Positions 31,004-40,586 of a DNA stretch of 64,000 bases are shown one piece after another (position 1 is the stretch's first letter; every line of letters begins with the position of its first letter). The position numbers and the translations under genes are program-made. This stretch comes from Roseobacter cerasinus (GTDB lineage: Bacteria > Pseudomonadota > Alphaproteobacteria > Rhodobacterales > Rhodobacteraceae): positions 1 through 64,000 of the forward strand of contig NZ_BLIV01000001.1 of assembly GCF_009811755.1 (NCBI RefSeq), read 5' to 3'. A model generated the notes under the pieces. It was not told the origin of the DNA, did not search any database, and was given only the letters and a program-made list of their open reading frames with translations.

Positions 31004-33046
31004 ATGAGCAATGATCCCCTCGTGGTGTTCACGCCTTCGGGCAAGCGGGGCCGGTTCCCGGTCGGAACACCGATACTGACGGCCGCGCGACAGCTGGGTG
31101 TCGACCTCGATTCCGTCTGCGGCGGGCGCGGGATCTGTTCGAAATGCCAGATCACACCGAGCTATGGCGAGTTCTCCAAACACGGCGTGACCGTGCGCGA
31201 GGACGCGCTGTCGGAGTGGAACAGCGTCGAGCAACGCTATGACGAGAAACGCGGGCTGGCCAAAGGGCGCCGTCTGGGCTGTCAGGCGACGGTGCAGGGT
31301 GATGTTGTCATCGACGTCCCCCCCGAAAGCCAGGTGCACAAGCAGGTTGTGCGCAAACGCGCGGAGGCCCGCGAGATCGTGCTCGACCCCTCGACCAAGC
31401 TTTTCTACGTCGAGGTGAACGAGCCTGACATGCACGACCCTTCGGGAGATCTGGAACGGCTGCGGTCCGCACTTGAAAGCCAGTGGGACCTCACCGACGT
31501 CACTGCTGATCTGCACATCTTGCAGACGATGCAGCCCATCCTGCGCAAGGGCGATTGGAAGGTCACGGTTGCGGTGCATCTGGGCGATCGGGAAAACCGC
31601 CCGCGCATTATGAACATCTGGCCGGGGTACTACGAAGGTACGGTCTATGGGCTGGCGGTCGATCTCGGCTCCACCACCATCGCGGCGCATCTGTGTGATC
31701 TGCAAACCGGCGAGGTGCTGGCCTCCTCCGGCGTCATGAATCCGCAGATCCGCTTTGGCGAAGACCTCATGAGCCGCGTGTCCTATTCGATGATGAACGC
31801 CAAGGGCGCGGAAGAGATGACCCGCGCCGTTCGCGAAGGCATGTGCGGGCTCTTCACCCAGATCGCAACAGAGGCGGAGATCGACAAGGCGCTGATTGTG
31901 GATGCGGTCTTTGTCTGCAACCCGGTCATGCACCATTTGCTGCTGGGGATTGACCCTTTTGAGCTGGGCCAAGCGCCCTTTGCGCTCGCCACAAATGGGG
32001 CGCTGCGGCTGCGCGGGGATGATCTGGACCTGAACATCCACCCCTCCGCGCGCATCTACCTGCTGCCCTGCATCGCGGGCCATGTGGGCGCGGATGCTGC
32101 CGCCGTCGCGCTGTCTGAGGCCCCGGACAAATCCAACGAGCTTGTGCTGGTCGTCGATGTAGGCACCAACGCCGAGATCCTGTTGGGCAATCGCGAGAAG
32201 GTGCTCGCCTGCTCCTCGCCCACTGGCCCGGCCTTTGAAGGCGCGCAGATCAGCTCAGGCCAACGCGCGGCCCCCGGCGCCATTGAACGGGTCGAGATTG
32301 ACCCCGCGACGAAAGAGCCGCGCTTCAAAGTGATCGGGTCTGACCTCTGGTCCGATGAAGACGGCTTTGCCGAGATGATTGCCACCACCGGCGTGACCGG
32401 CATCTGCGGCTCGGGCATCATCGAGATGGTGGCCGAGATGCGCATCCACGGCATTGTGGACGCGCCGGGGCTGATCGGCTCGCCTGAGCAGACGGGCTCA
32501 AACCACTGCTTTCAAGACGGGCGCACCTATTCCTATCTGCTCTATGACGGCAGCGCAGACGGCGGCCCCAAGATCACCATCACCAACCGCGACATCCGCG
32601 AAATCCAGATGGCCAAGGCGGCGCTCTATTCCGGGGCGCGGCTGTTGATGGACAAGTTTGGCGTCGACAGCGTGGACCGCGTGGTGCTGGCCGGGGCCTT
32701 TGGCGCGCATATCTCGACCAAACACGCCATGGTGCTGGGCATGATACCTGATGCACCGCTCGACAAGGTCACCTCCGCCGGCAACGCGGCTGGCACCGGC
32801 GCGCGCATCGCGCTGTTGAACACCGCGGCCCGGGCCGAGATCGAGGCGACCGTGCAGGCGATCCACAAGATCGAAACCGCCATCGAGCCGCGCTTTCAGG
32901 AGCATTTCGTGAACGCCTCGGCCATCCCCAACGCGGTGGAGCCTTTCCCCATCCTAAGGTCTCTCGTGACCCTGCCTGAGGAGACGTTCAACACCGGCAC
33001 AACCGACACCTCCTGCGGCGGCCGCCGCAGGAGACGCCGCGCGTGA
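31004..33046 (+). CDS. [2Fe-2S] ferredoxin-ASKHA protein (RACo/DUF4445-type corrinoid activator)
   Basis: 680 residues from the ATG at 31004 (GGAAGAG upstream); an ATG at 30908 would add an unlikely 32 residues. A plant-type ferredoxin domain holds C39, C45, C48 and C93 (C-G-G-R-G-I-C-S-K-C and L-G-C-Q-A). A linker follows, then an ASKHA ATPase with A-V-D-L-G-S-T-T-I-A-A-H, V-D-V-G-T-N-A-E-I and A-G-A-F-G-A-H. RACo-like proteins reductively reactivate Co(II) corrinoid methyl-carriers. No corrinoid protein is encoded nearby. The tail C-G-G-R-R-R-R-R-R-A is encoded by a perfect palindrome, and the stop overlaps the next gene. Confidence 0.88.
   Translation: MSNDPLVVFTPSGKRGRFPVGTPILTAARQLGVDLDSVCGGRGICSKCQITPSYGEFSKHGVTVREDALSEWNSVEQRYDEKRGLAKGRRLGCQATVQGDVVIDVPPESQVHKQVVRKRAEAREIVLDPSTKLFYVEVNEPDMHDPSGDLERLRSALESQWDLTDVTADLHILQTMQPILRKGDWKVTVAVHLGDRENRPRIMNIWPGYYEGTVYGLAVDLGSTTIAAHLCDLQTGEVLASSGVMNPQIRFGEDLMSRVSYSMMNAKGAEEMTRAVREGMCGLFTQIATEAEIDKALIVDAVFVCNPVMHHLLLGIDPFELGQAPFALATNGALRLRGDDLDLNIHPSARIYLLPCIAGHVGADAAAVALSEAPDKSNELVLVVDVGTNAEILLGNREKVLACSSPTGPAFEGAQISSGQRAAPGAIERVEIDPATKEPRFKVIGSDLWSDEDGFAEMIATTGVTGICGSGIIEMVAEMRIHGIVDAPGLIGSPEQTGSNHCFQDGRTYSYLLYDGSADGGPKITITNRDIREIQMAKAALYSGARLLMDKFGVDSVDRVVLAGAFGAHISTKHAMVLGMIPDAPLDKVTSAGNAAGTGARIALLNTAARAEIEATVQAIHKIETAIEPRFQEHFVNASAIPNAVEPFPILRSLVTLPEETFNTGTTDTSCGGRRRRRRA
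33010..33033 (+). promoter_or_regulatory. 24-bp perfect palindrome holding the methyltransferase ribosome-binding site
   Basis: CTCCTGCGGCGG is followed immediately by its exact complement CCGCCGCAGGAG, so the transcript can form a strong 10-12-bp stem. The last bases AGGAG (33029-33033) lie nine nt before the GTG start at 33043 and are the obvious Shine-Dalgarno sequence. Ribosomes finishing the upstream gene would open the stem, which fits translational coupling through the 4-nt overlap. Confidence 0.7.
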
Positions 33047-33894
33047 GCCAGGACAACAGCGAACAGGCCAGCTTCTGGACGGCACAGGCCGGTCAGAAAT
33101 GGGTGGAGCAGCAGGCATTGCTGGATGCGCTGATGCAACCGGTGCTCGATGGGGTCTTTGCGCGTGCACCCCTGGCAGCGGGGCACAGCGTGTTGGACAT
33201 CGGCTGCGGCACCGGCGCCAGCACCCTTCAGGCGGCAGATTTGGTTGGAAACAACGGGTCTGTTCTGGGTGCCGATATCTCCCCGACCATGCTGGCCTTG
33301 GCGGAGACACGGGCTGCGGGGCGCAGCGCCATCTCCTTTGCCGAAGCCGATGCGGCACAATATGCTTTCGACACGCAGCGGTTTGACCACATGATCTCCC
33401 GCTTTGGCGTGATGTTTTTTGCCGATCCAGCGGCTGCATTCGCGAATATTTTGAAGGGTTTGAAACCTGGCGCTCATGTCACTTTCGCGTGCTGGGGCCC
33501 GTTCGTGAACAACCCCTGGTTCAGCATGGCGGTTCAGGCGGCCAAAGACGTGCTCGGTGCGCCGCCCAGCGTGGATCCGGACGAACCCGGACCGTTCGCC
33601 TTCCGCGATATCGACCGCGTTCAGGGCATTCTGAAGACTGCGGGGTTCGACCGGTTCGAAGCGGATGCAGCACAGATAGCCCTGACACCGCCCGGGACAC
33701 GCGCGCAGGTTGCCGCAATGGCAACAAGCATCGGCCCGGTCGCCCGGACGGTGGACTACTTCCAGGGCAGCGCATCCGACAGTGCCGCCATCACCGCGCG
33801 GGTTGACGAGGCCTTGCGGGACTTCGAAACACCAAAAGGCGTGCGTGTGCCCGCCCAGATCAATTTCTTCCAGGCACGGCGCCCGGACCGGTGA
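33043..33894 (+). CDS. class I SAM-dependent methyltransferase
   Basis: 283 residues from a GTG start overlapping the ASKHA stop by 4 nt (GTGA). Motif I V-L-D-I-G-C-G-T-G-A-S near residue 50, then motif II G-A-D-I-S-P-T-M, and F-D-H-M-I-S-R-F-G-V-M-F-F near 112, as in UbiE/COQ5-type methyltransferases. The substrate is not visible from the sequence. Tight coupling with a corrinoid-activator-like protein suggests a role in the same C1 or cofactor process. Confidence 0.88.
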   Translation: MSQDNSEQASFWTAQAGQKWVEQQALLDALMQPVLDGVFARAPLAAGHSVLDIGCGTGASTLQAADLVGNNGSVLGADISPTMLALAETRAAGRSAISFAEADAAQYAFDTQRFDHMISRFGVMFFADPAAAFANILKGLKPGAHVTFACWGPFVNNPWFSMAVQAAKDVLGAPPSVDPDEPGPFAFRDIDRVQGILKTAGFDRFEADAAQIALTPPGTRAQVAAMATSIGPVARTVDYFQGSASDSAAITARVDEALRDFETPKGVRVPAQINFFQARRPDR

Positions 33895-33939
33895 TGGCCC
33901 TTGACCCTATTCTGTGAAACAACTACGTCAGCGCTGAGC

Positions 33940-34013
33940 GCGGGTATGGTGAAAAGGTATCACGCGAGCTTCCCAAGCTTAAGTTACGGGTTCAATTCCC
34001 GTTACCCGCTCCA
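33940..34013 (+). tRNA. tRNA-Gly (anticodon CCC)
   Basis: 74 nt with encoded CCA: acceptor GCGGGTA/TACCCGC, D-stem GTGA/TCAC, anticodon loop TTCCCAA (CCC), T-stem ACGGG/CCCGT with loop TTCAATT. The anticodon stem CGAGC/GCTTA has a C-A mismatch at 27-43 and a G-U at 28-42, a little weaker than usual. Confidence 0.93.
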
Positions 34014-34028
34014 GCCAGCCAAGATATC

Positions 34029-34472
34029 TCAGTCCAGATCGAAGGTCAGGCCGAAGGCCAGCACCCCATCGGTCGACTGCCCCGCCGCCGGTAGGAGCTG
34101 CGCAAAGACGTTCCGGTAGCGGGCCTGCAGGCCGATCAGCGGGATGACGTTACCGATTGAATGATCAAACCGATCCCCCTCGCCGGGGTAGACAGCAAGA
34201 CCTGCGAACGCGCCCACTTCGAATTCGGGCGCAACCTCAATATCATAAGAGATCGACACCAGTGGCGAGACATTTGAGTAGCTGTTCTGGAACACCCCCA
34301 CCGAATAGTCGAACGTCTGCCCTTCCCATGTCAGGAATACGCCGGGGTTGAACTCGCGAAAATCCTCGGTGGCGTTGAAGTGTTCGGAGCCAAGCAGGAT
34401 CGACACACGATCCGGCCCGGCCAGAGCCGTGGTCGGAAGTGCTGCGGCGAGGATCAGGGCTGAAAGTCGCAT
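34029..34472 (-). CDS. putative outer-membrane beta-barrel or periplasmic protein
   Basis: 147 residues from M-R-L-S-A-L-I-L; another ATG lies at 34493. A signal peptide (about 1-18, ending A-L-A) is followed by alternating-polarity strands with aromatic residues (V-S-I-L-L-G-S-E-H-F, F-D-Y-S-V-G-V-F, L-V-S-I-S-Y-D-I) and a C-terminus L-A-F-G-L-T-F-D-L-D, in keeping with a small eight-stranded barrel. No family is recognised with certainty. It is convergent with tRNA-Gly and downstream of no obvious partner. Confidence 0.68.
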   Translation of the reverse strand: MRLSALILAAALPTTALAGPDRVSILLGSEHFNATEDFREFNPGVFLTWEGQTFDYSVGVFQNSYSNVSPLVSISYDIEVAPEFEVGAFAGLAVYPGEGDRFDHSIGNVIPLIGLQARYRNVFAQLLPAAGQSTDGVLAFGLTFDLD

Positions 34473-34553
34473 AAGGTGTCTCCGGCGTGACAAGTCGATC
34501 TGAGGTTGAATCCTCTTCTAAGGGTTTTTCACCGGATGTGGGTTAAAACCGCC

Positions 34554-36173
34554 TTACCCCGTCAGGATATTGGTAAAAGTGGCCCGCAAGTCACGTTTCA
34601 GGACCTTGCCCGTGGCATTTCGCGGCAAGCGCTCCACAAAGACCACCGTGTCCGGGATCTGCCATTTCGCGATCTTGCCCTCGAAAATCGACAGGATGTC
34701 GGTCGGGTCCGGGTCGTGCCCCTCCGCCTTTACCGCCACCAGCACGGGCCGCTCATCCCATTTCGGATGCGGTGCGCCGATCACCGCCGCATCGGCGAGC
34801 TGCGGATGCGCAATCGCGATATTCTCCAGCTCGACTGAGCTGATCCACTCACCACCGGATTTGATGATGTCCTTGGCGCGATCACAGATGGTGAGATAAC
34901 CGTTCTCATCCAGCGTCGCGATGTCGCCGGTGTTGAACCAGCCGTCCTGCAGCGTCTCGGCCTGCGACATGTGGAAATAGGCATCCAGCACAAAGTGGCC
35001 ACGCACCAGCAGTTGACCTTGAGTTTTGCCATCCGGCGGCAGAGGCGCGCCTGTGTCGTCTACAATTCGCAACTCCACCCCCCAGGGCGGGCGCCCCTGG
35101 TTTTCCCGCAGCCGGTCCAGCGCGTCCGGTGCCAGTGCTGCATGCTTGGCCAACGGCTGGTTCACTGACCCTATGGGGGACATCTCGGTCATGCCCCAGG
35201 CGTGCAGGGTCTCGACCTGGTGCTGATCCCGGAAGGCGGCGATCATCGACGGTGGACAGGCGGAGCCACCAACAACGGTTTTCTTGAGGGATGTGAGCGC
35301 GCTGTCCTGCGCCTCGGCCGCGGCCAGCAACCCCTGCCAGATTGTTGGCACGCCCAGCGCAACCGAAACCGCGTGGCGGCTGATCAGATCAACCAGTGAG
35401 GCTCCGTCCAGCCCCGGCCCAGGCAGGACCATACGCGCCCCGACCATAGCGCAGGCATAAGGTGTGCCCCAGGCGTTGACGTGAAACATTGGCACCACTG
35501 GCAGCACGATATCCCGCGCGGAAAACCCAAGGCTATCCGCGAGATTGCACGACAGGCTGTGCAGGACGGTCGAGCGATGTGAAAATAGAACGCCTTTGGG
35601 GTTGGCCGTGGTGCCCGATGTATAGCACAGGCTCGATGCCGTCTGTTCATTCAGCAGGGGCCAATCGAAACCCGCATCGCCCTCGGCCAGAAGATCATCA
35701 TAGGCTATGAGCCCCGGCAAGGTTGCCGCCGCATCACCCACCTCCGCTTCCAGCAGAACGATCAGCTTGACCGTCGTCAGCTTGTCGCGGATGGCGGCCA
35801 CGAGCGGTAGAAAGCTGCGGTCGATGAACAGCACCCCATCCTCAGCGTGGTTGATGATGTAAATCAGCTGTTCGGCAAAGAGCCGTGGATTAATCGTGTG
35901 GCAGACAAAGCCGCCGCCGGAAACGCCAAAGTAGATCTCCAGATGGCGGCGGTTGTTCCAGGCAATGGTGGCACAACGGGTCTGAGGTGCAAAGCCGCGT
36001 CGCGTGAGCGCGGAAGCCAGGCGCTTTGCGCCATTTGCGACCGCGTGCCAAGTGGTGCGCTCCTCGCCGCCCCCGGTATTGACGGAGACAATCTCCGTGT
36101 CGTGGTGATAGCGCGCGGCGTGGTCCATGAGGCCGGAAATGAGCAAAGGGGCAGTCATCATTTGTCCAAGCAT
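34554..36173 (-). CDS. AMP-forming acyl-CoA ligase, DmdB (MMPA-CoA ligase)-like
   Basis: 539 residues. ANL-superfamily motifs: Y-T-S-G-T-T-A-N-P-K-G near residue 190, H-A-W-G-M-T-E near 335, Y-L-T-I-C-D-R-A-K-D and the catalytic lysine in R-N-A-T-G-K-V-L-K-R. The N-terminus M-L-G-Q-M-M and T-I-A-W-N-N-R-R-H-L-E-I-Y-F match my memory of roseobacter DmdB, which activates 3-methylmercaptopropionate in DMSP demethylation, but medium-chain acyl-CoA synthetases look alike. CGGAGACCGCC precedes the ATG. It is divergent from a thioesterase gene. Confidence 0.82.
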   Translation of the reverse strand: MLGQMMTAPLLISGLMDHAARYHHDTEIVSVNTGGGEERTTWHAVANGAKRLASALTRRGFAPQTRCATIAWNNRRHLEIYFGVSGGGFVCHTINPRLFAEQLIYIINHAEDGVLFIDRSFLPLVAAIRDKLTTVKLIVLLEAEVGDAAATLPGLIAYDDLLAEGDAGFDWPLLNEQTASSLCYTSGTTANPKGVLFSHRSTVLHSLSCNLADSLGFSARDIVLPVVPMFHVNAWGTPYACAMVGARMVLPGPGLDGASLVDLISRHAVSVALGVPTIWQGLLAAAEAQDSALTSLKKTVVGGSACPPSMIAAFRDQHQVETLHAWGMTEMSPIGSVNQPLAKHAALAPDALDRLRENQGRPPWGVELRIVDDTGAPLPPDGKTQGQLLVRGHFVLDAYFHMSQAETLQDGWFNTGDIATLDENGYLTICDRAKDIIKSGGEWISSVELENIAIAHPQLADAAVIGAPHPKWDERPVLVAVKAEGHDPDPTDILSIFEGKIAKWQIPDTVVFVERLPRNATGKVLKRDLRATFTNILTG

Positions 36174-36286
36174 GGCGGTCTCCGATGTGTCCTATGCCGC
36201 CTTGCGCGGGCGGTGAGACACCGTGCCGTCTGAGGGCGGGACTGGCAAGCCTTGGCAAACCCAAAGCCTGGCCTTATGCGAAGCTT

Positions 36287-36772
36287 ATGGATCTGCGTTA
36301 TCACACCCCGCTGTCACCTGAGATGCAATCGCATTTGGGCATTGCGCCCACGGCCCCTCTGGCGATGGCCGATCAGGTGCGGTTTTCCGAGCTGGATGTG
36401 CTCAATCACGTGAACAATGCGGTTTACATGCAATGGTTCGAGCGGCTGCGGGTCCGCTACACGCAAGAGTGGGGGCTGTCGCGCTCTACCGGCGCAGACA
36501 AGGGGCCGCGGATCGTGATCCGGTCTGGGCAGATCCACTACAGGCAGGAAATGCTGATGGACGAAGACTATGTGGTGACATGCGGATGCACCGGGTTCCG
36601 CACCACATCGTTTTCACTGGCCCAGACCCTCTGGGCAGGCGGCACCCTGCGGGCCACATTCGACTGTGTGCTGGTCCTGCTGACCAGCGACGGCTCTGCC
36701 CGGTATCCGATCCCGGACGACCTGCACCGGCGGTTTGTCGAAATAGACGGCGCGCGCGATGAAAACATGTGA
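36287..36772 (+). CDS. 4HBT-type hotdog acyl-CoA thioesterase
   Basis: 161 residues from the ATG at 36287. The 4-hydroxybenzoyl-CoA thioesterase-type motif F-S-E-L-D-V-L-N-H-V-N-N-A-V-Y-M-Q-W-F-E (residues about 31-50, aspartate in the catalytic position) is clear, followed by beta strands of a single hotdog domain. It hydrolyses an acyl-CoA. It faces the acyl-CoA ligase across a 113-bp spacer, so the two may handle related substrates. A 75-bp palindromic repeat begins 5 nt after its stop. Confidence 0.88.
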   Translation: MDLRYHTPLSPEMQSHLGIAPTAPLAMADQVRFSELDVLNHVNNAVYMQWFERLRVRYTQEWGLSRSTGADKGPRIVIRSGQIHYRQEMLMDEDYVVTCGCTGFRTTSFSLAQTLWAGGTLRATFDCVLVLLTSDGSARYPIPDDLHRRFVEIDGARDENM

Positions 36773-36777
36773 CCAAG

Positions 36778-36852
36778 GGTGGCCTGAAAGCCCACCCAAC
36801 CTGCTGGTCTCAACCGTTTGTTCTGGCAGGTGCGGTGGGCTTTCAGGCCGCC
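36778..36852 (-). repeat. 75-bp palindromic repeat, copy 1
   Basis: The arms GGTGGCCTGAAAGCCCACC and GGTGGGCTTTCAGGCCGCC are near-perfect inverted repeats enclosing a second pair, ACCTGC/GCAGGT. Read on the minus strand it aligns over its whole length, loop included, with the copy at 59640-59714. It fills the gap between the convergent thioesterase and pgi genes. Possible terminator or REP-like mobile palindrome. Confidence 0.9.
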
Positions 36853-36862
36853 GCTGTGCACA

Positions 36863-38464
36863 TCAGGCGCTATGTCGCCGAATGAAACCGACCAGCGCAG
36901 CTGTCGACTCATCCTTGGTGCTCGCAGGTGCGCTGCCTTCGATGACCGGCTGCAAGGATGTGGCCAGCTCCTTGCCCAACTCCACGCCCCATTGATCGTA
37001 GGAGTTGATGCCCAGCACCACCCCCTCGACAAAGACCCGGTGTTCATAAAGCGCCACGATCTGGCCAAGCGTGAACGGATCAAGCTTGGGGTAGACCAGG
37101 GTGGTGGACGGACGGTTGCCCTCGAACACCCGATGCTGCGCTTGGCGCTCCAGCTCATCACCGGTGAAGCCTGCATCGGCCATCTTGCCACGCGCCTCGT
37201 CCAGTGACCGCCCCCGCATCAGCGCTTCGGATTGCGCCAGGCAATTCGCAATCAGCAACCGGTGGTGATGCGCCAACTCGGCCTCGTGACCCTCTGCAGC
37301 CACCATGAACTCGCACGGCACCACCCGCGTGCCCTGGTGGATCAGTTGATAGAACGCGTGTTGCCCGTTGGTACCTGCCGCCCCCCAGACAATTGGCCCA
37401 CTGGACACAGCGACCGGGCTGCCGTCCATCTGGACGCCCTTACCGTTCGATTCCATCTCCAATTGCTGCAGGTAGTCCGGCAGGCGCGCCAGCCGCTGAT
37501 CGTAGGGCAACACTGCACGGCTGGCATGGCCGCAGACCTGCGCGTGCCAAATCCCCACCAGTGCAAGCATGGCAGGCACATTCTCGGACCAGTCAGCCGC
37601 CTGAAAGTGCCGGTCCATGGCCTGTCCGCCCCGCAGGAAAGCATCGAACCCCTTGGGGCCAATGGCAATCATCAACGACAGCCCAATGGGCCCCCAGACC
37701 GAATAGCGCCCGCCGACCCAATCCTCAAACCCGAAAACCCGCTCGGCCGGAATGCCGAAGGCCCGGGTCTTCTCCTCCGAAGTGCTGAGTGCCGCGAACT
37801 GCGCTTGCGGCTCGCCACCATGCGCCTGCATCCAGGCCTTGGCCGTGCGGGCATTGGTCATCGTTTCGATTGTGGTGAAGGTCTTTGAGGCCACGATCAC
37901 CAGCGTTCTGCGCGCATCCAAGCCCCGCAGCGTATCAGCGATATGTGCCCCATCCACGTTCGAGACAAAATGACAGCGCGGACCGTCGTGATAGGGCGCC
38001 AGCGCGTCAACGGCCATGGCGGGGCCCAGATCAGAGCCGCCGATGCCGATGTTCACCACATCGGTGATCTCACTCTCGCGGATGTCCTGCGCAAAGCTCC
38101 GCATACGGGTCAGTGTGTCCAGCACGCCCGGCATCACATCGACGCCATCCACAAGAACCGGCCCGCCGTCGAGGTTGCGCAGCGCCGTATGCAGCACCGC
38201 CCGCCCCTCGGTGTCATTGATTGGCGCGCCCGCAAACATCTGCGCCCGTTTGCCTGCGACATCCGCCGCGTCCAGCAGCGCGATCAGGGCCGCGCGCGTC
38301 TCAGCGTCGATATTCGTCTTGGAATAGTCAAAGAGCATATCGCCGGTCTGCGCCGAAAACGCTTCTGCCCGCCCTGCCTCGTCAAAGAGCGACAGGATGG
38401 ATCGATCCGCTGTTGCGCCAAATCGCGCGGCAAGCGCGTCCCAGTGAGAAGTCAGGCCGCCCAA
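36863..38464 (-). CDS. pgi: glucose-6-phosphate isomerase
   Basis: 533 residues with the family signatures [11 protein letters not shown] near residue 255 and G-K-G-V-Q-M-D-G near 355, and G-S-D-L-G-P around 148. It interconverts glucose-6-P and fructose-6-P. Last gene of zwf-pgl-pgi; its start overlaps the pgl end by 13 nt. In roseobacters this set feeds the Entner-Doudoroff route. Confidence 0.97.
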   Translation of the reverse strand: MGGLTSHWDALAARFGATADRSILSLFDEAGRAEAFSAQTGDMLFDYSKTNIDAETRAALIALLDAADVAGKRAQMFAGAPINDTEGRAVLHTALRNLDGGPVLVDGVDVMPGVLDTLTRMRSFAQDIRESEITDVVNIGIGGSDLGPAMAVDALAPYHDGPRCHFVSNVDGAHIADTLRGLDARRTLVIVASKTFTTIETMTNARTAKAWMQAHGGEPQAQFAALSTSEEKTRAFGIPAERVFGFEDWVGGRYSVWGPIGLSLMIAIGPKGFDAFLRGGQAMDRHFQAADWSENVPAMLALVGIWHAQVCGHASRAVLPYDQRLARLPDYLQQLEMESNGKGVQMDGSPVAVSSGPIVWGAAGTNGQHAFYQLIHQGTRVVPCEFMVAAEGHEAELAHHHRLLIANCLAQSEALMRGRSLDEARGKMADAGFTGDELERQAQHRVFEGNRPSTTLVYPKLDPFTLGQIVALYEHRVFVEGVVLGINSYDQWGVELGKELATSLQPVIEGSAPASTKDESTAALVGFIRRHSA

Positions 38465-39123
38465 TGTGTCGTTCCTCCGGAAATCACGGCTGAAATAGGT
38501 GCCTCGGTTGGCGGCAAGGATTGCGCGCGCTCAAAGGCCGCGCGCTTGTCGTCGCCGAAGATCACCAGATGTTTGTCCATGGCGCCGTCCAGCGCTGGCG
38601 CGCTCAGCGTAATGCGGGCCTCGGGCTGATCGGCGGGGTTGACCGCGCAGACCAGCGGCGCGCCCCTGGCCATGGCGGCCGCGACACCCGGCGCGCCAGG
38701 AAAGAGCGAGGCCGTATGCATATCAACCCCCATACCCAGCAGCAGCACCGAAATCGGCACCTCACCCGCAAGGGCCTCGGAGAGCGTTGGGGTGGCCTCT
38801 TCGGCGCTCATGCCGTCACGATAGAAGGAGATGAACTTGGCCGCCGCCGCCCGGCCCGTCAGCAACCGTGCCTTGACCAAGCCCGCGTTGGAGCGCGCGT
38901 GATCCTCGGGCACCCAGCGCTCATCCGTCAGCATCACATGCACGCGGTCCCAGTCAATCTCGACCGAGCTCATCGCATCGAAAATCGGCCCCGGCGTGGT
39001 GCCACCCGGCACAGCAAAGCTGGCCGTCTCATGCTGCAGCAGGCACTTGCGCAGATCGCTCGTGATCGCATGGGCGACATTCATGATCGCCATATCGCGG
39101 TCCGCATTCTCAATGAAGCTCAT
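38452..39123 (-). CDS. pgl: 6-phosphogluconolactonase
   Basis: 223 residues of the DevB/NagB-like lactonase fold: V-P-G-G-T-T-P-G near residue 40, L-T-D-E-R-W-V-P near 66, and [15 protein letters not shown] near 130. It hydrolyses the lactone made by Zwf. It overlaps zwf by 4 nt (ATGA) and pgi by 13 nt, so the three are translationally coupled. Confidence 0.95.
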   Translation of the reverse strand: MSFIENADRDMAIMNVAHAITSDLRKCLLQHETASFAVPGGTTPGPIFDAMSSVEIDWDRVHVMLTDERWVPEDHARSNAGLVKARLLTGRAAAAKFISFYRDGMSAEEATPTLSEALAGEVPISVLLLGMGVDMHTASLFPGAPGVAAAMARGAPLVCAVNPADQPEARITLSAPALDGAMDKHLVIFGDDKRAAFERAQSLPPTEAPISAVISGGTTHWAA

Positions 39124-40586
39124 GGGGTCACCTCTCGCCAGTCCCGATCGTCGCGACGCATCAGCTGAGCCGAGGCGTCCGGCCCCGCGCTATGGCTGGC
39201 GTAAGGCTTGGGCACATCGCCGCGATTTGTCCAGCCTTCAATGATCGGATCGGTCCAGGCCCAGGCCGCTTCCACCTCGTCGCCGCGCATGAACAGCGTC
39301 TGATTGCCCCGGATCACGTCCATGATAAGCCGCTCATAGGCATCGACATTTTCCGCACCATCCGGCCCAAGCGCATCCGCGAAAGTCATATCGAGCGGCA
39401 CATCAATGAGCCGCATTCCGCCAGGCCCCGGTTCCTTGATGGTCACGCCCAATTTGATCCCCTCATTGGGCTGCAGCCGGATCGAGAGCACATTGCGGTG
39501 CCGCCCCGCCTCTTCGCCAAAGATCGAATGCGGCGTGTCTTTGAAGACAATCGAAATCTCGGAAGAGCGGGCGACCATGCGCTTGCCAGTGCGCAGGTAG
39601 AACGGTGTGCCGGCCCACCGCCAATTGGCGATATGGGTCTTCATGGCGATGAAGCTCTCGGTGCGGGACTTGGGGTTTTCGACAGCGGTGCGGTAGTCGG
39701 GGTGCTCCTCTGGGTTATCTTGGTCGGCCTCATACTGGCCGCGCACAATGTGATGCGGCTCTACCGGTTCCAGCGCGCGGATCACCTTGAGCTTTTCGTC
39801 GCGCACCGCGTCCGGGTCAAAGCGCGCGGGCGGCTCCATCGCGATCAGGCACAACAGCTGCATCAGGTGGTTCTGCACCATGTCCCGCATGGCACCGGAC
39901 TTATCGTAGTACTCGCCGCGCCCGCCGACGCCCACGGTTTCCGCCACGGTGATCTGGATGTGATCGACAAACTGGCTGTTCCACAGCGGCTCAAACAGCA
40001 TATTGCCAAAGCGCACAGCCATCAGGTTTTGCACCGTTTCCTTGCCGAGGTAATGGTCAATCCGGTAGATCTGCCCCTCGTCAAAGAAAGCCGCGAGATC
40101 CTGGTTCAGTTGGTGCGCGCTCTCCAGATCGCGACCAAAGGGTTTTTCGACAACGATGCGGCTGTCGTCATCGGTCAGACCGTGGTTGTTCAGGCGTTCG
40201 GCCAGATCCCCGAAAAGCCCGGGCGCCACGGAAAAGTAGAAGGCCCGCACCACCTTTCGCCGCATCTGCTTGGCCAACTCGCGCCAGCCGGTCTCACCCC
40301 GTGCGTCGATGGCGACATAAGAGAGGGTCTGCAAAAATGCGTTGAGGTCCTCAGGGTCGACGGATGTGCTGCCGCCAAACTCGGCAATGGCCTCACCGAT
40401 CATGTCGCGATAGGTGGTGACATCGATGTCTGCCCGCGCCGCACCGATGATCCGCGCCTCGGGCGGCATCTGGCCTGCGCAATAACGTCGGAAAAGCCCC
40501 GGCAGGATCTTGCGGCGTGCAAGGTCCCCCGTGCCGCCAAAAATCACAAGGTCGAAAGAAGCAACGGGGATAACGCGCGAAACCAT
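39120..40586 (-). CDS. zwf: glucose-6-phosphate dehydrogenase
   Basis: 488 residues. N-terminal cofactor motif G-G-T-G-D-L-A-R-R-K and the active-site signature R-I-D-H-Y-L-G-K-E near residue 180 with the catalytic histidine. It makes 6-phosphogluconolactone and NADPH, the entry to the Entner-Doudoroff and oxidative pentose-phosphate routes. First gene of the operon; its promoter must lie in the gene-poor region upstream. Confidence 0.97.
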   Translation of the reverse strand: MVSRVIPVASFDLVIFGGTGDLARRKILPGLFRRYCAGQMPPEARIIGAARADIDVTTYRDMIGEAIAEFGGSTSVDPEDLNAFLQTLSYVAIDARGETGWRELAKQMRRKVVRAFYFSVAPGLFGDLAERLNNHGLTDDDSRIVVEKPFGRDLESAHQLNQDLAAFFDEGQIYRIDHYLGKETVQNLMAVRFGNMLFEPLWNSQFVDHIQITVAETVGVGGRGEYYDKSGAMRDMVQNHLMQLLCLIAMEPPARFDPDAVRDEKLKVIRALEPVEPHHIVRGQYEADQDNPEEHPDYRTAVENPKSRTESFIAMKTHIANWRWAGTPFYLRTGKRMVARSSEISIVFKDTPHSIFGEEAGRHRNVLSIRLQPNEGIKLGVTIKEPGPGGMRLIDVPLDMTFADALGPDGAENVDAYERLIMDVIRGNQTLFMRGDEVEAAWAWTDPIIEGWTNRGDVPKPYASHSAGPDASAQLMRRDDRDWREVTP

